Shown here in pieces: positions 7,155 to 13,585 of a stretch of 13,585 bases of DNA (its first letter is position 1; each line of letters begins with the position of its first letter). The stretch is from Simkania negevensis. GTDB lineage: Bacteria > Chlamydiota > Chlamydiia > Chlamydiales > JAFITR01. Both the position numbers and the translations under genes were made by a program. The stretch spans positions 1-13,585 of the forward strand of contig JAFITR010000027.1 of the NCBI GenBank assembly GCA_017116025.1, given 5' to 3'. The notes beneath the pieces are model-generated. The model had not been told where the DNA came from. It saw nothing but the letters and a program-made list of their open reading frames with translations, and searched no databases.

Positions 7155-8209
7155 TTCATCACATCGTCGATATTGATTGCATCCATGCACTCATACTGTT
7201 TGGTTAATGCGCACAACTCTTCTTCGGAATAGCGCAAATTATACATGCTTGCTAGGTACTTGTTTTTGGAAAAGATGAGATGTGAATTTGTGCCTAGAGG
7301 ACGAGTACGCGTATGGTCTGTTGGACCATAAAGAGCAATCAATGGTACGTCGAGAGCGTTCGCTACGTGCATTGTTCCACTATCGTGCACGATAGCTATC
7401 CGGCAATCTGTTAGTAAGTTCGCCAGATCATTCAGACTCGTTTCTCCTGCGGTATTTACTACATATGGCAGCCCAGCAATCATTTGTTTAATTCCCTCTT
7501 CATAGTCACTTTTGCTTCCTACTGTCACTAACTTCAATTTAGGATACTTTTCATACAGCTGCTCGATCAATACGCGAAATTTCTTAGGATCCCACACTTT
7601 AGGTGTAGGGGCTCCATGCCTGGCCGCCATCTGCAAGACAAAGAAGCGATTACGCTCTAGGCCAAAACGACTGATCACAGATTCATCTCGACAAAATGGG
7701 AAAAGAGTCGTGTATTCCCTTTCTAATGGTTCATTCAGATAGGCCTCGAGTAAATCATAGTTTAAATCAATTTCATGCCTGCCTTGTAGGATCGGTACAT
7801 GCACTGTTTTAGGCATCACTAGCATTTTACATGCCCGTTTACAAACAGACAAATAGGACCTTGTCGTAAAGGAGGTATGTAAAACACGCAAAGGGATGTT
7901 AGCCAGATATGATCCGACAATCAAAAACCGTGGCATCGAGTCAAAAGGGAGAAAGACAACGTCGTAATTTTCGTTTTTAAGTTTCCTAAAAAAACGCAAC
8001 TTTTCTTTCCAAGGAGCTGTTTGAGAGAGCGAATAGGTAGAATGAATCCATGGGAGCTCCTTTGCAGCACTCGAGACGTTATCAAGGCTAGAGGTTCCTG
8101 TGATTAAAGAAATAGTGGTGTTAGGAACAATCCGTTTGAGGGTGTGAAGCATCGGTGTTCTTAAGATAAAATTACCTAAACCCGTATAGGCTGACACAAG
8201 AATCTTCAT
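7124..8209 (-). CDS. GT9 (heptosyltransferase-family) glycosyltransferase
   Basis: A 361-residue GT-B enzyme of the GT9 family, which normally adds heptose from an ADP-heptose donor to LPS core at the inner-membrane cytoplasmic face. The N-terminal signature GLGNFILRTPMLHTLK (10-25) corresponds to the family's glycine-rich acceptor loop. The donor domain starts near residue 188 and contains HDSGTMHVANALDVPL (275-290) and ALYGPTD (292-298), the hallmark D-S-G-T-x-H-x-A and G-P-T-D blocks. It overlaps the upstream GT-B-like gene by 4 bases (ATGA), so the two are translationally coupled. Its stop lies inside the convergent NTF2-like gene. Donor could be heptose or, as for several family members in O-antigen loci, another sugar. 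A role in attaching or extending a core-like oligosaccharide is inferred. Confidence 0.85.
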   Translation of the reverse strand: MKILVSAYTGLGNFILRTPMLHTLKRIVPNTTISLITGTSSLDNVSSAAKELPWIHSTYSLSQTAPWKEKLRFFRKLKNENYDVVFLPFDSMPRFLIVGSYLANIPLRVLHTSFTTRSYLSVCKRACKMLVMPKTVHVPILQGRHEIDLNYDLLEAYLNEPLEREYTTLFPFCRDESVISRFGLERNRFFVLQMAARHGAPTPKVWDPKKFRVLIEQLYEKYPKLKLVTVGSKSDYEEGIKQMIAGLPYVVNTAGETSLNDLANLLTDCRIAIVHDSGTMHVANALDVPLIALYGPTDHTRTRPLGTNSHLIFSKNKYLASMYNLRYSEEELCALTKQYECMDAINIDDVMNQVDVFDRSR

Positions 8210-9762
8210 AGCAACAGTTCCTGAAGAGCGGTTTTTTGATTTTTATCCGAAAAAACGTGTTTATACATATCGAAGGTATAACAAGGTTTCAAGTAAGGAG
8301 AGAGAAAAGAAGGATCTTTCATTTTTAAAGCTATCTCCATATTGACGTGGTATGCGAATCCATCTGGGACAAGATCTTCCAACATTGTAAATGGGGTATC
8401 CAAATACCAAATCGCCTTTTGATGAGGCAACATTTCGTAAGCAAAAGTCGTCTGTGTTGCTACCACAACATGAATATTTCGAAGGTCTTCGTCTGTCAAC
8501 TCATACTGGAAAACGAGTTGTTCCCGCAGCCCTTCATCGTAAGCGAGAATATCATTTGAAACATCCCCATCCCCGGCAGGGCGTAATTTAACAATCACTT
8601 TCCATCCGTAATCCAGAAAAAGATTTAGGTATTTTGATATCGCCTGGTTATCCGCTAGAAACTCATAAGGCACCAAAACAGTGATAGCCGCCTCCATAGG
8701 GCTTAGAGGATCAAACTCGTAACGTATTTCCCTGTTTAGATGTGCTCCTACGATCACATTGTCTGCACGATATTTATTCGAATAGTTCAACAACTTCTCT
8801 TTCCAATATTCTCCCCAAACGACAATTGCATCGGGTACTAGATTGCAATACTCAGGAGGTATACCAAATCCCATCCAACCAGAATGGAATTTTGTTAGCA
8901 CTCCATGCTGGAAACTATATGTTGGGATACTCAAAATCCGTCCAGCAGCAATCAAGCCAATCGCATCCTCCATCTGATCATATGACAAGATCGTCTTAGG
9001 CCTGTTGTGAACGAACCTCCTTTCGCAAGAACGAATTTCGCATATTTTGTCCCAACAACGACGATGGATCCCTGCAATCAGCAGATGGAACTCTTCTTCC
9101 GACAAAAAGGGCTGGAGGAATTCCCACGGGCTGTAAGAGATTTTCGGCACATTTGGATAGAACAAACAAGAGCGTCCATAGGTAAACTGGCATTTCCTGA
9201 TTGACAAGAGGGAGCGTTTGTTCGCCTTTAGAAGCGATGCCGGAACATATTCTGTAAACGAAGAGAGGCTTGCTTTCATTTTGCCGAAGCGCGGCCCATC
9301 TTCGCCATCATCCTTAAACAGGATTTTTGACGAGAGGTCGGGCTTCGAAGAAAGAACAGGGAAGAGGTTGTAGAGCGCTCTTTTTAAGAGGGAATGATGT
9401 CGTCGCAAGAAGGTGTAAAAGCGGAAGACTCCACTCACCGTGTAATAGGGGAAGCGCTCAAATGTCACCTGCTTGCCTCGCAAGTAAGATAATACTTTCC
9501 GATGCTTCACAATATGAACGAAGACGTCCCAAAAAATTCGTTCTTGCAAAGCAGGTTCCAAATAGAAACCTTTGTAGTGCCAAAGTTTGTATAGAGGGAT
9601 GCCATCAGAAGAGGTAATCTGATTAAACTGTTCCAACAGCTCTTTAGATAAATGCAAATCCGCCTGTGGATCAAAAAAATCAGTCGTTCCACTAGGAGAG
9701 ACCACCTCCACGACCTCATTCTTATGCTCACGAACAACATACGCTTGCGACATTCTAGTCAT
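8206..9762 (-). CDS. Large GT-B-like surface-polysaccharide transferase, specificity unknown
   Basis: A 518-residue protein with no signal peptide or membrane segment. The C-terminal half has features of GT-B-like transferases in capsule and O-antigen loci: SYDQMED (260-266), FQHGVLTKFHSGW (284-296, with the Q-H-G turn), VVWGEYWKEKLL (314-325), KVIVKLRPAGDGD (388-400) and VVVATQTTFAYEML (432-445). These recur at the nucleotide site of capsule, polysialyl- and CDP-glycerol-type transferases. The N-terminal 220 residues are basic and match no domain I recognise. The ATG at 9760-9762 is preferred, since AAGGA lies about 10 bases upstream. It is the first gene of a two-gene leftward operon and is coupled to the GT9 gene by a 4-base overlap. 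I am confident it is a real gene and moderately so that it is a glycosyltransferase. Confidence 0.7.
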   Translation of the reverse strand: MTRMSQAYVVREHKNEVVEVVSPSGTTDFFDPQADLHLSKELLEQFNQITSSDGIPLYKLWHYKGFYLEPALQERIFWDVFVHIVKHRKVLSYLRGKQVTFERFPYYTVSGVFRFYTFLRRHHSLLKRALYNLFPVLSSKPDLSSKILFKDDGEDGPRFGKMKASLSSFTEYVPASLLKANKRSLLSIRKCQFTYGRSCLFYPNVPKISYSPWEFLQPFLSEEEFHLLIAGIHRRCWDKICEIRSCERRFVHNRPKTILSYDQMEDAIGLIAAGRILSIPTYSFQHGVLTKFHSGWMGFGIPPEYCNLVPDAIVVWGEYWKEKLLNYSNKYRADNVIVGAHLNREIRYEFDPLSPMEAAITVLVPYEFLADNQAISKYLNLFLDYGWKVIVKLRPAGDGDVSNDILAYDEGLREQLVFQYELTDEDLRNIHVVVATQTTFAYEMLPHQKAIWYLDTPFTMLEDLVPDGFAYHVNMEIALKMKDPSFLSPYLKPCYTFDMYKHVFSDKNQKTALQELLL

Positions 9763-9829
9763 CCAATATTGGTCCTTTTTTTCAAGAGGACAGCATAATG
9801 ATTTTAACGCAAATTACCACACCTTTTTC

Positions 9830-10117
9830 GTAATTGGTCACGGGGTACGGGTGGCACCAGATGAATATAAACGCGAAGATCGCGAAGAGGCGCGAAGAAG
9901 ATACAAAGAGCGGCGGGAATTACTGATGGAAAGATAGGCAAGATAGCTACTTATAACATATTTTCCGTATCAAAAAATTTAAAAATAATGAACTCATATG
10001 GACTACTGATTGATAGATAATGATCCTCTCTATCTTTTCATCTTGCTTATCTTGTTCCTTTCCGTAGCTATTCAAACCGCTGTATTGATCACGCCCTCAT
10101 ACCCCGTGACCGATTAC
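9830..10117. repeat. Inverted repeat pair bounding a 288-base segment
   Basis: GTAATTGGTCACGGGGTA at 9830-9847 and TACCCCGTGACCGATTAC at 10100-10117 are reverse complements at 17 of 18 bases. Between them lie the second repeat core and a weaker inverted pair, AAGATAGGCAAGATAG (9931-9946) against 10038-10053 (13 of 16). No transposase gene fits in the span, so this could be a degraded or miniature mobile element, or a recombination remnant. Confidence 0.6.
9860..9925 (+). repeat. Dispersed repeat core, copy 2
   Basis: It matches copy 1 at 6698-6753 in two blocks (29 of 30 and 22 of 25 bases) with a 10-base insertion between them. The GCGAAG motif occurs three times at roughly 10-base spacing within it (9873-9898). 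The copy lacks the perfect inverted arms that flank copy 1. Confidence 0.75.
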
Positions 10118-10189
10118 CCTTTTCTCCTGTATCTTTTAACCACCGCTGAGGTAGACTCACCAACCCCGACGACGTCATGCGAGGACGCG

Positions 10190-10810
10190 ATGTCTTTAAT
10201 TGCCATTATCAACTACGGCATGGGTAATGTTGGTTCTATTTACAACATGCTCAAAAAGATTCAAGCCAATGCTATTATTGCGACGACCCCGGAAGCTGCT
10301 CAAGGAGCGGACAAACTGATTCTACCTGGAATTGGCGCCTTTGATCACGGCATGAAAAGCCTTAAGGAAGGTGGCTGGCTCCCCTTCCTTCAAACAAAAG
10401 CAATCGAAGAAAAAACCCCTGTGCTAGGCATCTGCCTAGGGATGCAACTAATGACTTTGTGCAGCGAAGAAGGTCAAATTCCTGGTCTAGGCTGGCTTGA
10501 TGCAAAAACCGTGCGATTCCAAAAAGAACGGCTTCAAAACCAAAAAATTCCACATATGGGATGGAACCTGGTTTACGTAACCCAAGATCCTCCTATAGAC
10601 ATCAGTACAGGCGACCGATTCTACTTCGTCCACTCTTACCACGTTATTGGCAACGAGAAAAACACAGTAGCACGCACACACTATGGTTACGACTTTTGTT
10701 CCGTTATCTGCCAAGGCAACCTCATTGGAGCCCAATTTCACCCTGAAAAAAGCCATCGCTTTGGGATGAGGCTTTTGAAAAGCTTTGCGCAGGTTCCTCA
10801 ATATGCTTAG
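10190..10810 (+). CDS. hisH: HisH-like class I glutamine amidotransferase, accessory to sugar amidination
   Basis: A 206-residue glutaminase that releases ammonia from glutamine for a HisF-like partner. The start at 10190 (MSLIAIINYGMGNVGS) is where HisH begins, with GAGGA at 10181-10185. Visible are PGIGAF (46-51, oxyanion region), GICLGMQLM (80-88, nucleophile Cys 82), KIPHMGWNLV (119-128, HisH signature), FYFVHSY (144-150), and FHPEKSH (183-189, His 184 and Glu 186). The catalytic triad is complete. Length matches HisH. It is the first gene of an operon with hisF- and wbpG-like genes and overlaps hisF by 8 bases. No other histidine genes are present, so the role is taken to be ammonia supply for the amidotransferase, as for HisH2 in Pseudomonas O-antigen loci. 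Confidence 0.9.
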   Translation: MSLIAIINYGMGNVGSIYNMLKKIQANAIIATTPEAAQGADKLILPGIGAFDHGMKSLKEGGWLPFLQTKAIEEKTPVLGICLGMQLMTLCSEEGQIPGLGWLDAKTVRFQKERLQNQKIPHMGWNLVYVTQDPPIDISTGDRFYFVHSYHVIGNEKNTVARTHYGYDFCSVICQGNLIGAQFHPEKSHRFGMRLLKSFAQVPQYA

Positions 10811-11585
10811 AACACGCGTCATTCCTTGCCTTCTTCTACGCAACTCTAGCCTTGTCAAAACGGAGCGCTTTTCTAAACCGCGCTACCTTGGAGATCCGAT
10901 TAATGCCGTCAAAATCTTCAATGACAAGGGGGCTGACGAACTTGTTTTTCTTGATATCAGTGCAACGGAAGCGGGTAGAGAACCAGCATTCGATCTCGTT
11001 GCTTCTATTGCCTCAGAATGCTTTATGCCCTTTGCTTACGGAGGAGGCATCTCTACGTTGGAGCACGCAAAGAAGCTCATTGAATTAGGCGCTGAAAAGG
11101 TCATCCTTAACCATGCTGCAATCAAAAACCCACAGCTCGTTACCCTTCTAGCAAAAGAGCTTGGATCCCAAAGCGTCGTTGTTTCCATCGACGCAAAAAA
11201 AAACCTTTTTGGCAGCTATAAAGTATTCATCAAGCGAGGCACAACAAACACCAAACGTTCGCCTGTCGAACTAGCAAAAGAGATGGAAGAGCGAGGGGCA
11301 GGCGAGATCTTCCTTAACGCAATCCATCGCGATGGCACAATGCAAGGATATGACCTAGATCTTATCCAAGAAGTTGCCTCGCAGATAGAAATCCCTCTCG
11401 TTGCCTCTGGTGGAGCAGGAGCCCTCGAAGATTTTTCTTCAGCACAAGCAGTAGGAGCATCAGGAGTTAGTGCTGGCGCATTTTTCGTCTATCAAGGAGT
11501 ACACAAAGCTTTTCTCATTCACTACCCTCCAGAGGAAGCCCTTCAAGAACTACTAGGAGAGTCTTCAGCTTATGCAATCCCATAG
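10803..11585 (+). CDS. hisF: HisF-like synthase/ammonia-channel subunit, accessory paralogue lacking Asp 11
   Basis: A 260-residue (beta-alpha)8 barrel of the HisF family. The start at 10803 (MLRTRVIPCLLL) overlaps the HisH stop by 8 bases, with AGG at 10791-10793 as a modest binding site. Phosphate-binding and barrel motifs are present: YLGDPINAV (28-36), DELVFLDI (45-52), AYGGGIS (78-84), HRDGTMQGYDLDLI (175-188) and ASGGAGALEDF (201-211). True HisF uses Asp 11 and Asp 130; here Asp 130 is kept (VSIDAKK) but position 11 is Leu (PCLLL). This change marks the accessory HisF paralogues that sit with WbpG/PseA-type enzymes. The protein is therefore likely to deliver ammonia from HisH, not to make imidazole glycerol phosphate. 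It overlaps the amidotransferase gene by 14 bases, which supports a three-protein complex. Confidence 0.9.
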   Translation: MLRTRVIPCLLLRNSSLVKTERFSKPRYLGDPINAVKIFNDKGADELVFLDISATEAGREPAFDLVASIASECFMPFAYGGGISTLEHAKKLIELGAEKVILNHAAIKNPQLVTLLAKELGSQSVVVSIDAKKNLFGSYKVFIKRGTTNTKRSPVELAKEMEERGAGEIFLNAIHRDGTMQGYDLDLIQEVASQIEIPLVASGGAGALEDFSSAQAVGASGVSAGAFFVYQGVHKAFLIHYPPEEALQELLGESSAYAIP

Positions 11586-12714
11586 CCAAATTTGTAGACG
11601 CTGTGTCATGGACACAACAGACCCTGACATCTCCTTCGATGAAAAAGGAGAATGTAATCACTGCACAAAAGCGATCGAAATGGTCCGCGTTCTTGACATA
11701 GGAACAGAGGAACGCAAAGAACAGCTCGAACAGGTTGTTGCATCAATCAAACAACAAGGAAAAGACAACCGTTACGACTGCATCATAGGACTCAGTGGAG
11801 GCATCGACAGCTCCTACGTTGCCTATACAGTCAAAAAACTTGGATTGCGCCCTCTAGCAATCCACCTCGACAATGGATGGAACTCCGAACTAGCAGTCAA
11901 CAACATTGAGAAATTAGTCAAGCAACTTGACATCGATTTATATACGCACATCCTAGACTGGGATGAGTTTAAAAACTTACAAGCTGCATTTCTAAAGGCC
12001 AATGTTCCCGACGGGGAAATTCCTACTGATCATGCCATCGTCGCATTAATCTATAAAATGGCCATTAAGGAAAACATCAAAACGATTATCAGTGGTTGGA
12101 ACACCCATACAGAGTCCATCCTACCTAGACTATGGGCTTTTGGTCATGCCGATTGGCGTTACATCAAAGGCATTCAAAAGCGATTTGGGAACAGAAAGTT
12201 AAAGACATTCCCTCACTACAACTTTCTCCAATGCCACCTTACCTACCCCTACATAAGAAAAATCCGCTCTGTACGCATCCTAGAGTATCTTGACTATAAT
12301 AAAGAGGCAGCAATGACTACTCTCGAAGATGAACTAGGCTGGCAATATTACGGAGGCAAACACTACGAGTCCATCTACACCCGCTTCTATCAAGGATGCC
12401 TCCTTCCCGAAAAGTTCAATATCGACAAAAGAAAAGCACACTATTCATCTTTGATCTGTGCCAATCAAATGACGCGTAACGACGCCATTCAACTCCTACA
12501 GCAGCCAACTTACGATCCACAAAAACAAGAAGAAGACAAATTATTCGTCCAAAAAAAACTGTCACTCAGCCCGAACGAGTTCGAAAAGACCCTAAACGCA
12601 AAATGCCAAACTCACGAGGACTATCCCTCCTACGAACCTCTCATCAACATCCTGCGCCCCATCTACCACTTTGCCAAAAGAAAAGGATCGTTCAGGAAGA
12701 AGGAGTGGTTCTAA
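11572..12714 (+). CDS. wbpG: N-acetyl sugar amidotransferase (WbpG/PseA/LegX-type)
   Basis: A 380-residue enzyme that converts an acetamido group of a nucleotide sugar to an acetamidino group, using ATP and ammonia. A zinc-finger-like pair C8-x2-C11 and C28-x2-C31 opens the protein. The PP-loop LSGGIDSSY follows at 74-82, where ATP activates the carbonyl. Further family blocks are IHLDNGWN, DHAIVALIYKMA, SGWNTHTESILP and the long C-terminal region with HYESIYTRFYQGCLLPEKF. Length agrees with WbpG. The gene overlaps hisF by 14 bases; AGGAGA at 11555-11560 lies 11 bases before the ATG. With HisH and HisF it should form the ammonia-fed complex known from Pseudomonas O5. The probable substrate is the 3-acetamido-uronic acid made by the leftward operon; action on pseudaminic or legionaminic acid is the alternative, but no genes for these are in view. 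Confidence 0.9.
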   Translation: MQSHSQICRRCVMDTTDPDISFDEKGECNHCTKAIEMVRVLDIGTEERKEQLEQVVASIKQQGKDNRYDCIIGLSGGIDSSYVAYTVKKLGLRPLAIHLDNGWNSELAVNNIEKLVKQLDIDLYTHILDWDEFKNLQAAFLKANVPDGEIPTDHAIVALIYKMAIKENIKTIISGWNTHTESILPRLWAFGHADWRYIKGIQKRFGNRKLKTFPHYNFLQCHLTYPYIRKIRSVRILEYLDYNKEAAMTTLEDELGWQYYGGKHYESIYTRFYQGCLLPEKFNIDKRKAHYSSLICANQMTRNDAIQLLQQPTYDPQKQEEDKLFVQKKLSLSPNEFEKTLNAKCQTHEDYPSYEPLINILRPIYHFAKRKGSFRKKEWF

Positions 12715-13532
12715 TGCTGAAAAAGATCCTAAAACGAATACCGGGGCTAAGACCTCTTGTTCTACGATTAAAAAGCGCTTTAGCTGCAACAGACATCAGG
12801 CGGGGCGTGCTTTCTTTCCGCAATCCCATCGATGCACACCCAATACATTATCGTTTTCTTCCCCGTATATGCCGGCAAATTATCGGAAATCGACGATTTC
12901 TTGTCTGTGACATTGGAGCAAACCAGGGAGTGATCACAGAGAGGATCCTTAAGCTCTCTCCCCATGTACAAGTTTTAGCCTTTGAACCACAACGCAGCTG
13001 CTTGGATCGATTGAAGCAACTCGAAGCAAAACATCCTAATATGCAACTGATTTGTTCTGGTATCGGATCTGAAGAAGGTAGCTTAACCTTCTATGAACAA
13101 ACAAATCACGGCCTAAGCTCCTTCCGCAAAATCAATAAAAGTTACTCCTATGGAGAAAAGGGCGCAGGGGGAGAAAAAGAAAGCTATGAAGCTCCTATTA
13201 TCACTCTTGACGATGCTCTGAAAGAAGTCGAATATGAACACCTTCTAGTAAAAATTGATACACAAGGGTATGAAAAAGAGGTTCTTGTAGGAGCTCAACA
13301 GCTACTAAAAGAGCAAAAAATTACCGCCATTATTCTCGAACTCTCTACCTGTGAAAAATATGAAGGCCAAGCAACCTACCTGGAACTTTTAAATCGATTA
13401 GAAAGCTTCAATTTTATCCCTTTTGATCTTGAACAAGGACATCGCGAATTCCCTTCAGAAATGCTCACAGAGTTTGATGCAGCCTTTGTCCACAAAAACT
13501 TTGCAAACAAACACCTTAGCCTATCTGTCTAA
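12714..13532 (+). CDS. FkbM-family SAM-dependent methyltransferase
   Basis: A 272-residue methyltransferase. The start at 12714 (MLKKILKRIPGLRPL) overlaps the preceding TAA by 1 base and has AAGGAG (12700-12705) 8 bases upstream, so translation is coupled to the amidotransferase. SAM-binding CDIGANQGVIT is at 65-75, AFEP at 89-92, the invariant-like NHGLSSFRK at 131-139, ITLDDALKEV at 163-172 and VKIDTQGYEKEVLVGA at 179-194, which is the FkbM signature. Members O-methylate sugars and other metabolites and are frequent in glycan loci. No membrane segment is present, so it is cytosolic. It is the last gene before the hairpin at 13542. The acceptor is unknown; a methylated sugar in the same polymer is the natural guess. 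Confidence 0.88.
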   Translation: MLKKILKRIPGLRPLVLRLKSALAATDIRRGVLSFRNPIDAHPIHYRFLPRICRQIIGNRRFLVCDIGANQGVITERILKLSPHVQVLAFEPQRSCLDRLKQLEAKHPNMQLICSGIGSEEGSLTFYEQTNHGLSSFRKINKSYSYGEKGAGGEKESYEAPIITLDDALKEVEYEHLLVKIDTQGYEKEVLVGAQQLLKEQKITAIILELSTCEKYEGQATYLELLNRLESFNFIPFDLEQGHREFPSEMLTEFDAAFVHKNFANKHLSLSV

Positions 13533-13541
13533 ATGAATGTA

Positions 13542-13576
13542 GCAGCCTTTCAGGCTGCCTCGAGTTTGGCAGTTTT
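13542..13576 (+). terminator. Terminator-like double hairpin after the FkbM gene
   Basis: Starting 9 bases after the stop, GCAGCC (13542-13547) pairs with GGCTGC (13553-13558) around a 5-base loop. An overlapping second stem pairs CTGCC (13555-13559) with GGCAG (13568-13572) and is followed by TTTT (13573-13576). The two stems share bases 13555-13558, so they exclude each other. The second has the form of an intrinsic terminator with a short U tract; the first lacks one. Confidence 0.5.
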
Positions 13577-13585
13577 GTCAAAAAA

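Larger units (their letters stand above)
9763..10189. other. 427-base non-coding region with repeats between divergent operons
   Basis: This stretch holds the upstream regions of the leftward GT operon and the rightward hisH-like operon. It contains a second copy of the repeat core (9860-9925), an 18-base near-perfect inverted pair (9830-9847 and 10100-10117) and an inner degenerate inverted pair (9931-9946 and 10038-10053). An AT-rich part at about 9950-9999 could carry the rightward promoter, but I see no good -35/-10 pair. The frame upstream of hisH is open from a TTG at 10010 and reads hydrophobic, but I do not consider it coding. Confidence 0.6.

Noticed and set aside
9763..9772. Perfect palindrome CCAATATTGG between Shine-Dalgarno and start of the large transferase
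   Set aside because: Ten-base palindromes are common by chance; there is no second copy or other sign of an operator.
9873..9898. Possible CRISPR or tandem array of GCGAAG units
   Set aside because: Only three very short units with no unique spacers; this is internal structure of the dispersed repeat.
10010..10189. Hydrophobic 60-residue in-frame extension upstream of HisH, starting at TTG
   Set aside because: HisH proteins begin at the 10190 ATG, which has its own GAGGA site. The TTG has no visible ribosome binding site, and the segment overlaps the inverted repeat at 10100-10117.
10190..11585. hisH-hisF as histidine biosynthesis genes
   Set aside because: No other his genes are nearby, a WbpG-type gene overlaps hisF, and HisF lacks Asp 11. 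All point to the accessory amidination role.
12603..12713. Longer N-terminus for the FkbM methyltransferase
   Set aside because: It lies wholly inside the amidotransferase gene in another frame, while the ATG at 12714 has an excellent AAGGAG site.

Overview
This window is a surface-polysaccharide (LPS O-antigen or capsule) biosynthesis locus from a Gram-negative bacterium of middling GC content. The Gram-negative call rests on an ADP-heptose-transferase-like GT9 gene and a Wbp/Wlb-type nucleotide-sugar pathway. I cannot name the species; an environmental intracellular lineage or a gammaproteobacterium are both possible, and nothing in the window decides between them.

Layout. (1) Positions 1-4657, minus strand: an operon read from about 4680 leftwards. 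It holds a Gfo/Idh oxidoreductase (wlbA-like), a left-handed beta-helix N-acetyltransferase (wlbB-like), a PLP aminotransferase (wlbC-like), a GT4 glycosyltransferase and, after a 112-base gap, a SAM methyltransferase cut by the window edge. (2) 4658-4879: a divergent promoter region. (3) 4880-7154, plus strand: an HpcH/HpaI-type aldolase overlapping a CtBP-like D-2-hydroxyacid dehydrogenase, then a 112-base element with inverted ends, then a small NTF2/SnoaL-fold protein. (4) 7124-9762, minus strand: a large GT-B-like transferase overlapping a GT9 glycosyltransferase, whose 3' end overlaps the NTF2-like gene tail to tail. (5) 9763-10189: a 427-base non-coding stretch with a second copy of the repeat core and a near-perfect 18-base inverted repeat. 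(6) 10190-13532, plus strand: a tightly overlapping operon of a HisH-like glutaminase, a HisF-like synthase, a WbpG/PseA-type N-acetyl-sugar amidotransferase and an FkbM methyltransferase, followed by a terminator-like hairpin.

How it fits together. WlbA/B/C-type enzymes install a 3-acetamido group on UDP-GlcNAc-uronic acid. In Pseudomonas aeruginosa O5-type loci, WbpG with accessory HisH2/HisF2 converts an acetamido group into an acetamidino group, with HisH releasing ammonia from glutamine. Both halves are here, so the best reading is a polymer containing a 2-acetamido-3-acetamidino-uronic acid. The HisF-like protein lacks the first catalytic Asp of true HisF (Leu at residue 11), which argues that it is a dedicated ammonia-channel paralogue and not a histidine enzyme. 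The aldolase/dehydrogenase/NTF2 block has no obvious place in that pathway and is the least explained part of the window.
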